Shown piece by piece: positions 10,855 to 25,314 of a stretch of DNA of 64,000 nucleotides (positions are counted from its first letter, which is position 1; each line of letters begins with the position of its first letter). The notes beneath the pieces are model-generated. The model had not been told where the DNA came from. It did no database searches and saw nothing but the letters and a program-made list of their open reading frames with translations. The position numbers were made by a program, and so were the translations under genes. The DNA lies in contig OY740773.1 in the NCBI GenBank assembly GCA_963513935.1, forward strand, positions 100,859,291 to 100,923,290, written 5' to 3'. This DNA is from Aphrophora alni (lineage: Eukaryota > Arthropoda > Insecta > Hemiptera > Aphrophoridae).

Positions 10855-10970
10855 AAGTTTCCAGTCGCTACGCTCGTGTCAGTGCCAGCCGGATATCGTA
10901 ACTATACGATTTTGTGGGAAGATCAATTTCTGTCAAAAACTTCGATATTTGTCATCGCAGAGAGGTGGGT
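10855..10970 (+). repeat. Family C fragment
   Basis: CGCTACGCTCGTGTCAGTGCC followed by GATATCGTAACTATACGATTT is the most canonical 5' part of family C in the window. The copy stops where the LTR-like family L begins. Confidence 0.65.
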
Positions 10971-11055
10971 TTTGTACTATTAGGAATAAGGAATATAGTT
11001 TAGAACAAGAAATAATGAAATGCTTACCTTGCAAGTACAGTAAAAGTCACAAATG

Positions 11056-11056
<1 letters not shown>

Positions 11057-11087
<31 letters not shown>
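11057..11087 (+). repeat. (GT)n microsatellite
   Basis: About 15 GT units, lying at the position of the TATA-like segment of LTR-like family L. Confidence 0.95.
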
Positions 11088-11089
<2 letters not shown>

Positions 11090-11155
11090 GCTCTTGACCA
11101 AAAAAGAGACCGGCAAATCGTTATAGGAAGGAGTGTGAAAAGATACCTAGACTTG

Positions 11156-11321
<166 letters not shown>

Positions 11322-11699
11322 CCGTCGATTTGAGACACAGAGAGAGAAAATGACAAGAAGATGCACAAAAAGGCGAGTAAGATTTAATGTATTTTAAGGA
11401 GCTTGCAATTGTTTGGAATAAAGATAGCATCTAGAATCACTATAGTTGGAACCATTCTGTGTTTATGTTTTAAAGAATTACTTCTATTAAGAAGGGAAAT
11501 AATAAATTATAATTATTATTGAATAGTTATAATTTAGAGGAATGATCTGTAGTACTTTTATTTTAACCTTAATGAATGCTATAATGAACCCGTAAGAATA
11601 CCATTAAAAGAGTTTTTATATAAACTGAACAGCTGATTATTATTTGCAATAATAAGTAAAGAACCCAAACCTGAAGTTTGATTACCTAACAGTACCATT

Positions 11700-11990
11700 A
11701 CATGTAGAAATGAAATCTTTAAAGTTGTATCTAAAATAGTGCGTTATAACACACGAAATATGAAAGAAAATAAAAACTTTAAAATAGCCGCAATTTTGAC
11801 ATTATTATTAACAATATTTCTAACACTATAGCCTTTTGTACTAAACTTCATCTTTTTATCTTAATTTTGTGACCACTAATGTAACATTTATGGTTCGCAT
11901 GACGTAAAGAAGTCTTCACTTCCTGAGGCCAAGAAATGTAAAGATCAGTTCAAAAATGGAGGTCGAAATGTTATTTGATTACCAAAATTA
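11700..11990 (+). repeat. Family C, partial copy
   Basis: GCGTTATAACACACGAAATATG, TTTAAAATAGCCGCAATTTTGACAT and GTGACCACTAATGTAAC, followed by CCTGAGGCCAAGAAATGTAAAGATCAGTT, mirror the 3' half of family C plus the start of family E. Confidence 0.5.
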
Positions 11991-12370
11991 CAACATATTT
12001 CGTATACTGGATAGTAGAAAACATAATCAAACCTTTAATTAAACACCTTATTGGAGGAGTAAGTAGAGAAAAAACATACAAAAGAGATAAAAGATGAATC
12101 AGGAGCGTTGAATAAGGAAATTGGGTTACCACAACAAGTCTCAACAAGGGGAACTGTCAGCTTCAGAGGCTTGAATATTTCATTTTAAATTCAACAAGAT
12201 GTAATTAGGTCACTAACAATGTCTGCTTGTTTTATGTTTTGCAACTAATGGAACCGTAATATACAGCTTGATCTTATTAAAGATGATATTATACAGATCA
12301 CTATTATTATATCGTAAACTATTAATGCTATGAAGGACCTGCGTTATTTTTTCATGAAATTTAAAAACAA
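11990..12370. other. Nothing recognised
   Basis: Unique-looking sequence between two repeat copies, without open frames or tandem structure. Confidence 0.45.
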
Positions 12371-12374
12371 TTTT

Positions 12375-12915
12375 GCAAATTTATAAAAATAATTGTCATT
12401 TCCCAATAAGGCAGCTAACTTTAAACTTTCGTACTTATACCCCTATTTTGTATGAAGTTTTAATAGATTACACAAAATTTGATAACTGTTTTTTTTTGAA
12501 AAACCCCACTCATATAGGATTTAGAGGTGATTGAAATTTCGAAAATTTAACGTTTGAAGCATTGTTGGGAGACAATTTTACCAACATCCCGTTGTTGCAT
12601 CAATTTATACATTGAATTAAGTGTAGCATAGGAAACTAAATACCAACCCAGGACTTAAAATAACTAACTTGTGCAATTTATAAAAACGAGCTCCAATCTA
12701 CTGGAATTATAAATCATAAAGGCTTTAATAAGGAATTTTAAAACTAAATGCTACATGGAAAATGTCGGCTATTTTTTTTATCAAAACGAGTTTTTAAGTC
12801 GCATAAAAAAGAAATGAAAGTCCCACATTTAAGGTTTTTCAATGAGTCATTAGTTGAGATACCAATAAAGCACAAATTAAATGATACAATATATACAATA
12901 TGGCCGCAATAATTC
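12375..12915 (+). repeat. Family B, copy 1
   Basis: Diverged but collinear with 37215-37800. Both have CATTTCCCAATAAGGCA-like, GGGAGACAATTTTACCAACATCC-like, TTGTTGCATCAA, AATCTACTGGAATTAT-like and CACATTTAAGGTTTTTC-like segments. It is non-coding. Confidence 0.6.
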
Positions 12916-13860
12916 AATGGTTAATTCAGTTTTGTCAATAGCTTTAATATATTTTGAAAAGCTTTATATATTTGTGTGCTTAGTCATGCGTGCTGTTCAC
13001 AGCGAAAGTGATATCATCCATAACTAAAAACATGTTTGGCGGCCATGTTGGATCGCGGTTTGTCTAATTCGGTTCGCAGAGAAGTAAATGATAACCTAAA
13101 CGTCTGACACCACACCAAGTAACTCACCAAACAGTAGCCAACACTCATAGTAAATGAGGACTGATAGTAAATTTATATATTTGTTTTAACTTCACACGAG
13201 ACTCAGGTAAGTCGACCTGATCTGTCTTATCTCTCCCATTATGGGTTTAGTTATAAAAAAAGAGGAAAGTCCATCATGGCCAACAGTGTCTCGGGATTGT
13301 AGACTCCAAACGTTTGACCTGAAAACATTAAATAAACTGGCAACGTATTAAAAAAAAACGACACAGTAGAAGTAGCTAAGTCTATCAGGTCTATGAAGTC
13401 CCCTCATTGAGAGAACGTGTTCATTTGAGTTTTTTCTAAAACTGATTCAACGATTCGTCAGGTAGTAAACTTTAGCGCCCCAGTAGCGAACCACTCACCA
13501 AACCTTAAATAACACGAGGTGGAGTGCGGATCTTTTGATTGGGGCCTGGAAGCAGCGAGCGTCAGCCTGGACCGGGAACTACGCAATTCGACAAACTCAG
13601 TCAACCAGCATTGATGCGTGTTTACATCCTAAATTATTATAATCAAACTATACTATAGGAAAGTAAATATTATTGACTCTAATAACTTAGTGGTTCTCAC
13701 GTAACTAACTGGACCAAAATGGACGACTAGCTACGTATCACTTCGGAGTTATGACAGTTTGTAGCGCATTATAAGACCCACTCCAATCTGGTCTAGTGTG
13801 CCATTATTTTGGTGGAGTACATCAGAGCAAATTACTAACAAGAAACTTAATCTAAATAAT
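12916..13860. other. Non-coding sequence with moderately GC-rich patches
   Basis: Patches around 13030-13080 and 13480-13600 are less AT-rich. CACCAAACAGTAGCCAACACTC and CACCAAACCTTAAATAACACG hint at a diverged internal duplication about 370 bp apart. No exon signals or protein matches were found. Confidence 0.35.
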
Positions 13861-13879
13861 GTAAAGGATGAAGGTGTGC

Positions 13880-14055
13880 GCTCGTCCGATCTCGTTGTGC
13901 ACTTCGGCGCATTCCAACTAGCGGTGTGGAGAAAAAGGTAAACAGACTAAGGTTAGGTAAATCTGAAACCTGGTATGAGGCAACCCGCAATGCCACGGAG
14001 CTCCAAGTTCTACTGCACCCGGAATTGAAGGCGCAAACGGTGGTGTAGAAAACAC
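13880..14055 (+). other. Short open segment of unclear origin
   Basis: One plus-strand frame stays open for about 55 codons, ends at TAG and includes KSETWYEATRNATELQVLL. Base composition is richer in GC than its neighbours. There is no start codon and no confident acceptor. It could be a terminal exon or an old transposon frame. I do not recognise it. Confidence 0.2.
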
Positions 14056-14560
14056 TACATTAGTTTCATCCATAAATGGGTTTATTACTTTTCATCATTA
14101 GTTTATAAAAATGGTTTGTTGTACTGTAGAACTTTCTTTATATATTTTAATACATTCAATACATCTTTCTTCTTAACAAAATACCTAGCGCACGACTGGA
14201 GATTGAAAAAAAAGTGTATTGGCCAAACTTAAACAGTAATTTCATCTACTGCACACGTGGACATCTGAAGAAACATATACTGGCGGGCTTCGGTAGCGGG
14301 TGACCAAATTCTATAAAAGTGTAAATGGTCCGTCTACTGATTATACAATAAAATTTTCCAACGTTTCCATTTTCTCTGATCTCCAAACTCAAAAATCGAA
14401 ACAGTATGAAGAAATTAAATTTGTCTATAAATTATCACCTCTACACTGACGTATTTCTAACTCTCAAAACTAAGATACTTTTCTGTAAAAGGATAAATAC
14501 ACTACACTTGTGTAGACTTTCTTGTGTAGTTTTCTTGATCAATTAGAATATTATACAGTA
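14056..14560. other. AT-rich sequence, nothing recognised
   Basis: No open frame, tandem unit or repeat family match seen. Confidence 0.45.
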
Positions 14561-14564
14561 ATAT

Positions 14565-14765
14565 AGTAACTCAACCAACTTGAACAGACACTGTACATTT
14601 ACATAATGTTCACTCACTTATGCCAGTAGTTAACCTTCTGCTCTAATGTAACATTGCACTATTAGTTACTACATCCAGTGGTTTATCCGCTTTCTCAATG
14701 TCCATTAACTACTATGTACATCCAACTTGCTTCAAAACCATGTTCATTAAAATAGTTTATGACAG
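14565..14765 (+). repeat. Family N, copy 1
   Basis: GTAACTCAACCAACTTGAACAGACACTGTA, CATCCAGTGGTTTATCCGC and CATTAACTACTATGTACATCCAACTTGCTTC match the reverse complement of 44575-44770 over about 200 bp at roughly 70-75 percent. Confidence 0.65.
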
Positions 14766-14989
14766 TAAATGTTATTACTTGCTAACAGCTTCGGCTCTTA
14801 CATTGTTTAAGGATTTACATATTGCTGTTTTTACTAGTATACAAGGTATAGGGTAAGTTTGGTAATTTTCAAAAAATCTCTTTCGTTTTTTGACTCATCT
14901 TTAAGTTACATAGCCTGAAAAAACTGGAATACTCATTTTTGACGTGTCAAATTTGTTATAAGGGACAAACAATAGTTTTCGTATTATCT

Positions 14990-15240
14990 TATTGAAATTC
15001 AGAAAAATCTAATTCAAAATGGTGGCAATTTTAAACAGTTTTTGTTTTGTTCATATCTTGCGTTTTATTTAACTTATAACAGGCTAAATTAGATATAAAC
15101 CTAATTTTTGTCATTAATTTTATTTCGAACTTTTGACCTTCGAGAAAAATGCGATATCCGTATAGATACGATATCCGGCCAAGTAAACGATGCTTAGGGA
15201 TTGGAAGCTCTTTCACATGTGTAGAGCTTCGAAACCCATC
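14990..15240 (-). repeat. Family C, inverted copy
   Basis: TTATAACAGGCTAAATTAGATA, AAAATGCGATATCCGTATAGATACGATATC and AAAATGGTGGCAATTTTAAACAG are the reverse complements of family C landmarks. Confidence 0.55.
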
Positions 15241-15409
15241 AAGGTCTAGTCACCAGCATGAACGAAAGGAGTGAAATTTTTACCATATACCTAGCAGACG
15301 TTAAGAAAGTAATGATATATACAGATTATAATTACAATTATACACGAATTTAAAACACTTGATCTACAAATAAAATTGAGAATTTACAAGAAGAACCAAT
15401 AAACCAACT

Positions 15410-15495
15410 TCTGGGCATTAAAGGATCTGGTTCTTACATTCTATGACGAGGCTGGGTAAGTACCATGATGTGGCACATTAAGTTGTTGTCGTTAT
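15410..15495 (-). repeat. Family D fragment
   Basis: AAAGGATCTGG..TTCTATGACGAGGCTGGGTAAGTACCATGATG resembles the inverted 5' end of family D, as also seen at 38750 and 52990. Confidence 0.45.
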
Positions 15496-15499
15496 TACT

Positions 15500-15950
15500 T
15501 GTGCTGCACAAAAGAAGGTAAATTGCGCAAACAATCCTCAAAACAGCCACTACGCCGACACGATAGGATGCTGATTTCCTTTGCCCATTTCTAATATCTT
15601 CTCGTTTTCCATTTTCGTACTTAACATTAATATCTGAGGATTATTCGTTTGTAATGTTTTCCATCGTTACTTACTTTTCGGTCTTTTAAGGAATTGACCT
15701 CATCGCATTTTTCTTTCATTCCCGCGATCCCATTTAATAGTCTAATCCTTTTCTTAATCATCTGGCCATCTCAGTCGTGGTCTCCCACTATGACGTTTCC
15801 TGTGATGTACCGTATATAAGTGAAATTGGCTCACTACTAGTATCCATCATTTCTACATGTCATGGTTCTACTTTATCTAGACTGGCTAGTTCCATCTCAT
15901 TCTCTACTGTCTTCCTTTACATGAGAATAGGAGAAAAGGGGAGCCTCCTA
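15500..15950. other. Pyrimidine-rich unassigned stretch
   Basis: Long C/T-rich sequence leading into the GC-rich island. A 73-codon plus-strand open frame covers its right part. It lacks homologues I recognise and splice signals, so I do not call a gene. Confidence 0.3.
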
Positions 15951-16450
15951 AAATCGGGTTGTGCATTATACCCCATGGTGCCGTCCCAAGAAAACTGAGA
16001 AAGCGCTACCCAATCCCATTTAGGTGGGTAACGGGCGCCGCCCCCAGTAGGTGATTACGTGGGGGAGGGTATCGCGAAAGCGACCCAGCGGTGACTCATC
16101 AAACGTGGCTTGAAAAATCTTGCCGACATGAGTACCATGGGAGAATGCTCAGTCTGTCCAGAGGTCTCGACTTCTGGGAATCTCGACTTCTGGGAGCGTG
16201 CGCTTGAGGAATGGTTTCGTGGTGGCAGCGGGGAGTGGTGAGATTGATCCCCGTTACTCTTTCTATCAGAGTGGGGGTAGGTAGTGAGCCGAAAGGCACT
16301 AGGTACGCCTGCCCTTTCAGTTCCCCGGAATTGGTTGAGTTTAAAACTCGAACTCTACATGAACCTGTCCTTCTTTACACTGGAGTAATAGGTCTGTAAA
16401 CTTGAAACACCAGAGGTGAAGGTGCGTCCCCAGAAGTTCAACTACCCTGG
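15950..16450 (+). other. GC-rich island, possible transposon 5' region
   Basis: An abrupt rise in GC: GGGTAACGGGCGCCGCCCCC, GGGAGGGTATCGCGAAAGC and GAGCCGAAAGGCACTAGG. The 14-bp string TCTCGACTTCTGGG is duplicated back to back near 16166 and 16182. Short open frames occur on both strands but none has splice or family support. The composition would suit the untranslated 5' part of a non-LTR retroelement or a foreign insertion. I cannot assign it. Confidence 0.35.
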
Positions 16451-17060
16451 TTCACACACTTGGCCATATATTTTACTAAAAATCTTTCTCTCCCAGATAT
16501 TCTATACTCGCTTATATTGTTTTGACCCAATTATCGCTGGCATACGTGACTGTTGGAGGTATCGTGGATTTGTAAATTAAGAATATCCCCCACCTGCCTA
16601 GCAATCTAAAGCTTATTACCACCTGCACCGCAACTATTATCCAGCAGTTCTTTACTCTCTTATATCCTCGCTTGTATTATTTATTGCCGTCTATAATGCA
16701 ACCAGACGTAAAATGCAATGTTACAGGTAAATTTTTTCTCCTATTAACAAATAAATATTATTAGCTAATATTGATAATTTGAAACTTGTATTTTATTGAA
16801 TTGTTAGTTAGGTTGAATGTCCTCCTATTACATGAGTTAATCTTTATATTATTTTATTAATTGCTTTATTTTACGCACAGCTGGCCAGTTCATGATTTAT
16901 TTTGTCAACTGATATTAACGCCAACATAGACATTGTCTTTGGGGTGTTCTTTTGCTACGTTCTTTTACTGTGCTTTATCGCATTTTTCTATTTGAATTTT
17001 GTTTTGTATGACAAGTTTAGTGTATATTTATATTGGACTTATTTTAAGTATAGTTTATGT
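16450..17060. other. Nothing recognised
   Basis: AT-rich sequence. The segment near 16490-16530 (CCCAGATATTCTATACTCGCTTATATTG) is loosely echoed near 16650-16680 (CTCTCTTATATCCTCGCTTGTATTATT), possibly an old duplication about 165 bp apart. Confidence 0.35.
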
Positions 17061-17061
17061 T

Positions 17062-17312
17062 TAAGAAATGAAATACTATGTATAATTATTTAACTATAGT
17101 CTTTTTGTTTTTAAAGAAATTATTATTTTCCGAGGTGAAGTCTTAAGAAATGAATTGCTCTGTACAATTACTGTATTTAAGTGTACTCATTTTGTTTTTG
17201 GTGAATCGAATATTTTCCGAAATGACGTCTAAGAAATGAATTGCTATGTATAATTATTTTCGTGTAGTCTTTTTAGTTTTTGGTAAAATGAATATTTTCC
17301 AAAGTGCCGTCT
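17062..17312 (+). repeat. Three diverged tandem units of about 83 bp
   Basis: TAAGAAATGAA(A/T)T..CT(A/C)TGTA(T/C)AATTA followed by GTTTTTGGT(A/G)AA and ATTTTCC(G/A)A recurs from about 17062, 17143 and 17230. The units are old (many differences). Confidence 0.75.
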
Positions 17313-18893
17313 TTTTTTCAATTAGAAAATTGTAATATTGTAGATGTTTCTACAGATCATTTTCATTCTGGTATTGTGAATCAATAAAATGGTTTGACGT
17401 TTTGCTTGAGTCAACAACACTGATGGTAAAACATTTGACTGTTGTTGATCTACTTTAATGAACATTTCATACTTTACTGTCTTATACCTAGAAACTTCCA
17501 CTTTTAAAGACTTGTTCCTGACAAGAAGGAATCAGTTAATTTAAATTTTCATTTTCATTTAAATAGTATGAGTATAATTTCAAGAATTTGTGCATGAAAA
17601 CTAAATAGATTAAATTTATCCTTGAAATGAAATAGAGCAGTCTCTGCTATTCATAATGAAATATTGATATAATTAAAGTCTTGCTCTTGAAGAGTAGGAT
17701 TTATTAACAGTTTAAAAAATGTTCCTTTAGTTTTAAAATTTGTTACTTAATGGAAGGTACAGTATATCTAAGCAAAGAAGCCGTCACACTTAAGAAAAAA
17801 ATATCTATAAGGAATTTTGATCAGCGAGCTGTCAGAATAAAGTATCATAACTTTATAACTTAATTAATTGTTCAGTATTTTATACTAATTATATGTTTCT
17901 TATTGGGGAATGGAAGTGAGTTTGCCCACACACCATACCATAACTGAAAACGTTCAGGACAGCCAGGATAAAGTATAGAGTTAAATAAGAAAGGAGTAAT
18001 CTAATCCTAGAGCAAAGTAGAACTGAAGGGGAGCCTATTTTCTTGTTCCATTAGATTGAGATTCCAGTCTGCACGAGTCTGGTGCGTCCCGTTTCCCGAT
18101 TACTTGGAATGCCTCTACGGCAGTGTCAGGTTACCCAACTAATTATCTACTCCAGAACCTTCTAACACTCAGAGAATTCCCCAGAAAGGCAATATTCTAT
18201 TAGGTAAAATTATTTGTATATTGTGGATTTATCTTTCAGAGTTTATCTTCTTAAAAATAATTGAATAGAGTTTTTTTGTAAGGTTCTCAACGAAATTTAC
18301 TTGTTACTGGTACATTTAGTATATATAGAAAATTTTGTGATCCGTAAAAAAATATTTTATGCTTATCAAGGAAATATACATTTTACGGTCCCCTGTGCTT
18401 AAAAAATGTCTAACTGTCTTTGTATTGCTTTACATCAACTAATTTCGATAAGATGTGGTATATGAATATTTGACATAATCTGGAGTGGTTTATTCATATA
18501 AACAATTTTTTTTTTACGAATTACTGTAACTGACATCGGGATCAAAATACCAAATTTGTATCCAATTTAAACCAAACATATTGGTCTGGTTTCTTACCCA
18601 AATGGCTGTTTGGGTGTGAAAGGTCTAGAAGTAACATGGATAAACCATCGTCAAAATAGAATTCGTTATCATTTCATTCAAATATCCCAATGATTCTGGT
18701 AAAAGGAAATTTAGATTTGCTAGTAAATTGAATAAAAAAAATTAAACTTATCTGCTCAATTATTTTTTAAAACTTTTTTTTTTTCAAATTTATTAGAAAA
18801 AAATCGTCCTTCATGCTGCTTGAAATATTGGTGTTGGTCATTAACATTCTCATATGAATCACTAGAGCACTGTGGTGAATATAAAATGAAAGA
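17313..18893. other. AT-rich sequence, no gene seen
   Basis: No open frame of interest. A slightly GC-richer patch near 18030-18130 has no recognisable content. Several poly-T runs occur near 18505 and 18775. Confidence 0.5.
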
Positions 18894-19106
18894 AAATTCC
18901 CCAAAACCAAAATAAAACACTACACAAAGACTGTATAGTTATGTTTATTCTATTTCAATAGCCTGCTATCATCTTCAGCAATTGCAGTTATTAAAGGTTA
19001 GTGTGTACCTCTGAAGATGGTAGCAGTGCTATAGAAATGTACATAAGGTAGAAAAAAACTTAACTATACAGTTTTTGTCTTTTATTGTGGTTTTGGGGAA
19101 CATTTT
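18894..19106. repeat. Fold-back element of family H type
   Basis: Arms of about 85 bp: TTCCCCAAAACCA.AATAAAA, ACTGTATAGTTA and CTATCATCTTCAG on the left are mirrored by CTGAAGATGGTAGC, TAACTATACAGT and TGGTTTTGGGGAA on the right. The inner part of each arm carries CTGAAGATG, a short TAGC/GCTA stem and GAAA. On the plus strand CTGAAGA is at 19011 and GAAA at 19034. The minus-strand counterpart is 18953-18978. Confidence 0.85.
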
Positions 19107-21311
<2,205 letters not shown>

Positions 21312-22735
21312 TTTACAAAGTCTCCAAATGAGAAACATTTAGAAGGGTGGGGGAGGTAAATGAGTAATATAGAGATACCTCCGAAAATCGGTAGAACACG
21401 TGACGTCATGAACCATCGTTAAATTCAAATGACTGGGTCATCCTGATCACCCAATTGACCCTTTATTGAAATAATTATTAATTGACTCTTTTTAGTCATC
21501 GTTATACTTCAGTTTGTTTGGTATTTAAAAGATATTTCAAAGGCAATTGTTACATTGCATCCATCTTGTTAATTAGGTGTGATTTAGGAGGTTCTTGTGA
21601 CACGTACATTTCGGTATTTGAGAGCGCATCAATTGACAAACGACTGAACTAGATTTTCAACATTTGAACTGGCATGATTTAGGATCTCAGAGAGACGAAA
21701 AGTTAGTGCTGGATTCAGTAGGAAAAGAGTGTGGTACAGGCAGCCCACGAGTAATTACAAATATAGTCCATTGTTTTATTAATTAATTAGCTCTATCCTG
21801 ATAATTATTTTATGTCCCACCAAACTCAACAGGTTGTTTGATCGTTTTGTCGTAATAAGTAATTTGGTCTCTTGTTTCGTGTGATATTTAGTTTACACGT
21901 TATTTTTAATCTCATAAAAGCTGGTTTAGTGCCCGAACTTCGTAATAAGTGGCGAGATTTCCTTGATCAATTTCAAATCTATCTGATTTTAGTAGGCCGA
22001 CTAGACTTTGGGTGATGTTAAATTTACAGGCCAGTTCTGTGAATTCAAAATGACGTCTTGCCAATAATTCTCAGCTATTATACCAGTCTAATTTTTTACC
22101 TTGTTCAACTAAAACTCCACCAAATACCATCAATTAATTGCAGTCTTCGAACAATATTATATCTTGTATTTTAGGAGCTCTACAATATTTAGTTTCCGTA
22201 CAATAGTTTAAATAGATTCAGTGTTATCTCCTTATATTAGCTAGAAGAGAATCAATTCATTGCATTATCGAATTACTTAATCTAACCAAACTGAACCACA
22301 ATATAGAAAGTTCTGGTTTATATATATATATTAACGAAAACTTTCTGACCAACGATTTAAATGACCTGCCTCTGAACAGAAATGGCGAATATATCATCGA
22401 GAGAACAAGAATACATTACTTTCCTACATACAATGGTTGCCAAAATATTCACTGTTTAACACTACGAAAGCGTAATGGTTTGGAACTGTTAAAACCCTTA
22501 CATAAAGATGTAACCATTATGTATACCAAGAAGTACATGTTTGTGTAGGCAATATATTTTTGTTGGTAAAGAACATGAATTTAATAATATAAAATGTCTC
22601 CCGCGAGGAACGCTATGCCTCTTATCATGTGTAGATACCCCGCACCCTGCAATAAGTTGGTTCTGTTTGTAGGAGGCTGATTACGTACAATCATCATAAA
22701 GTATTATTATAAGTTAGAATAACAGGTAGAAAATG
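21312..22735. other. AT-rich sequence, no gene seen
   Basis: No open frames, splice-bounded segments or family matches were recognised. CTCCCGCGAGGAACGCTATGCC near 22600 is a small GC-richer patch without a partner. Confidence 0.45.
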
Positions 22736-22764
22736 ATGAATTAACCGTCTACAGTCACCAACAC

Positions 22765-23065
22765 TAATTATATTCAATTGTGAATGATGAACAATACCAT
22801 TTTATTCAGTTGAATGATGAAAATATATCATTCTATTCAGTTGCATTATGAAATTATACAATGAATGAAATGAATGTATAGTTAAATTAATGAAATTATG
22901 TACAAGTATAAACTGGTGACAATCTTTATAATGTAATGCAACTACAACGTTTTATTAAGAGAAATGAATGAAGTTATACTACTCTATTGAGTTAAATGCT
23001 GATATTATATGATTATATTCAGTTGAATGATGAAAATATACCTTCCTATTCAGTTGAAAGAAGTA
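22765..23065 (+). repeat. Decayed tandem repeat, TATTCAGTTGAATGATGAAA-type
   Basis: TTATTCAGTTGAATGATGAAAATATA-like units recur near 22770, 22800, 22835, 22950, 23010 and 23050 with variable spacing (about 32-45 bp at the left). This looks like an old minisatellite breaking up. Confidence 0.6.
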
Positions 23066-23539
23066 ATTGAAACAGTCAATCATCGTTATGATTTAGTTCT
23101 ATTCAAAAATTGCAGTATATGTGTCTAAAATTAAAAGTAAGAGTGGCTGAAATTTAATCTGAAGTACTTGGAAGCGTTATTCTAGAGGCTGTAATGTAGC
23201 GCCACATCCTTCTGCTATTTTATCCTGTAGCAATGAGGGAACTTACAATTTATTTTGAGGATTAGTTTGCAGACTTGTTATACTTTTTCTAAATTAACGG
23301 TATACAAACATTGAACAAACCTTCTCACTCAACATCCCCAAAACCGAATAAAAGCGAACCTAAAACTAATTCTTATCCAAATATAATTTCTTTAGTTGTT
23401 ATTAAAAAGTGGAAATGAAAAACGGTTGAAGTTTTTGAAACAATAAAGGACCTATGCTTGTGATAATTTCAGACAATACATTACATCTTCAATGTAAATC
23501 AATTTGGCTATAATTGAGAGAGGTAAATTTTTGTTTTTT

Positions 23540-23880
23540 GCAAATTATTTCTGAACCGTATAATTTTTTTACTTGGATTTAAAACACACGTTTTATTTGA
23601 AATTTAAGAGAAATCTGCCGATTTCTTTTGTTTTTTAATAATATCTCAAAAGCCGGATTTTCGTTTTAAGAAACGGCGACCAATATATTTTTAGGGGAAT
23701 TGTTAAAGACTACACTTGAGCATAGTTTGATCAAAATCGTTAGAGCCGAATAAAAAAAATCGTAATAAAATGTTTTTATAAACCCAAGTTTTGAGTTATA
23801 AAACATATTTAAGTTCCAGATATGGTCAGAATATGGCCACATAACAAATTTGATTTAAACCGGTGAACGTGTTTAAGTTG
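23540..23880 (-). repeat. Family M, inverted copy
   Basis: TTTGATCAAAATCG, CCCAAGTTTTGAGTTATAAAA, CCAGATATGGTCAGAATATGGCC and ACGGCGACCAATATATTTTTAGG are the reverse complements of family M landmarks. Confidence 0.6.
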
Positions 23881-23884
23881 TAGT

Positions 23885-24515
23885 GCACTGCACTTACGAT
23901 TAACAGACCATTATCTTCTGTTTATGACTCAGAGGACACAAATCGGATAAATCTAAAAAAAACTAGACATACATTTCTTCCACACTTGTACATATTACGT
24001 GAGAAATAAACACGGAAAAAATATCGTGGGTGGAAAATCCCAATTTATGGATTCCAACCCTTCAACCTGCGACGTTGTGCGTGCTTTAGGATATTTTCAA
24101 TAAATATAGTCCACTAATTAAATGAGATAAGGACGTCCAAAACACGGAACAATTATCTATATGAAATCAGGCCATCGTAAAGTTTGACGGATGTCCTGTA
24201 GTCACGTGATACCAAGTCAGCTGTTCTTGTTATGTGTTTGTCAGGCTATCAAATTAAGTAACAGTAAGGAATCTTTATCTAATTTTGTTTAGGATGATGT
24301 GTTGTGAATTGAATCTCTTTTATCTAAATTATATCTCAAATCTATAAAATGTCTTTTTTATCGGGCATTTTTTTGATAACTCGGAATTAATAACATTCAA
24401 AAGTGCTATGAAAATGTAATTTTATAAACAGATAATTATTTTTACGAGAATAGTAAGTTTTTTTTATTTAATTAAATATAATATAAATTTATAAACTATA
24501 TTCAATGTTATATAC
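23885..24515. other. AT-rich sequence, nothing recognised
   Basis: No gene, tandem array or repeat family match seen. Confidence 0.45.
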
Positions 24516-24519
24516 AGCG

Positions 24520-24715
24520 ATGCTGAAAAATCTGGAGACAGCTTAATATCTTTTATATTAATTTCGAGAGAAGAGTAAAACTCTGCAAATCCATATAAAT
24601 AACTATATTCTAAGGCTCTTACCGACTCTTCATCTCCAATTGGGGACGGCCCACGAGGAATCAGTAGAAAATCTTAAATGTAAGCAAAGGTTGATATGTA
24701 CATCATTTTAAAGAC
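24520..24715 (+). repeat. Family I, single diverged arm
   Basis: GACTCTTCATCTCCA, GG(A/T)CGGCCCACGAGGA, AGTAGAAAATCTTAAATGTAAGC resembles the left arm of the fold-back at 40500-41092 (TGACTTTTCATCTCCAGACGG, TCTACGAGGACGA, GAGAAAATATTTAATGTAAGC). Confidence 0.5.
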
Positions 24716-24719
24716 CACG

Positions 24720-25090
24720 TCTGTTTAGGTTGAAAAAAAATTTCTTATACGTTTGTTTGGTTCGGTGAGGTTGAACAAAACTTCAAATTTCATGTACGCT
24801 TGTTAGGTTGTGTTAAACAAAACTTCAAATTTGGTATACGTTTGTTGTTTAGCATGGGTTGAACAAACCTTCAAATTTGGTCTACGTTTGTTTGGTTATG
24901 TTAGGTTGAACAAATATTCAAATTTGGTCTACGTTTATTTGGTTAGGTTAGGTTGACCAAAACTTCAAATTTAGTATAGGCCTACACTTGTTAGGTTAAA
25001 CAGAACTTCAAATTTGGTATACGTTTGTTTAAGTTATAATGAACGACACTTTAAATATTATATAGGTCTGTTTTAAGTTAGGTTACGTTT
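24720..25090 (+). repeat. TTAGG-like minisatellite, units of about 42-50 bp
   Basis: At least six units of AACTTCAAATTTGGTATACGTTTGTT plus GGTTAGGTTAGGTTGAAC-type sequence, with the CTTCAAATTT landmark near 24781, 24823, 24869, 24918, 24963 and 25006. Each unit contains one to three TTAGG-like steps, the pentamer of insect telomeres, but mixed with other sequence. It is an interstitial minisatellite, not a telomere. Confidence 0.85.
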
Positions 25091-25314
25091 GGTTGGTTTT
25101 AAATTCTAAAAGGAGAAACAAAAAATCGTTACATTTCTCCAATCCTATTTAAATTGTTCAAGTTAGTTTTAAGATGGGTGTAAAATTGTAAACGTACAGA
25201 ATGTAAAAGCTACTGAGCTCTAAAATGCATATCTTGTTTGAATTTTTAACCATTCCATAAATATTGGTTTGTTTCTAGATTTACTTCAAACTCTGAATAA
25301 CTTACTTGTAGTTA

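Noticed and set aside
24720..25090. Telomere
   Set aside because: The TTAGG-like steps are interleaved with other sequence in a short interstitial minisatellite flanked by ordinary repeats.
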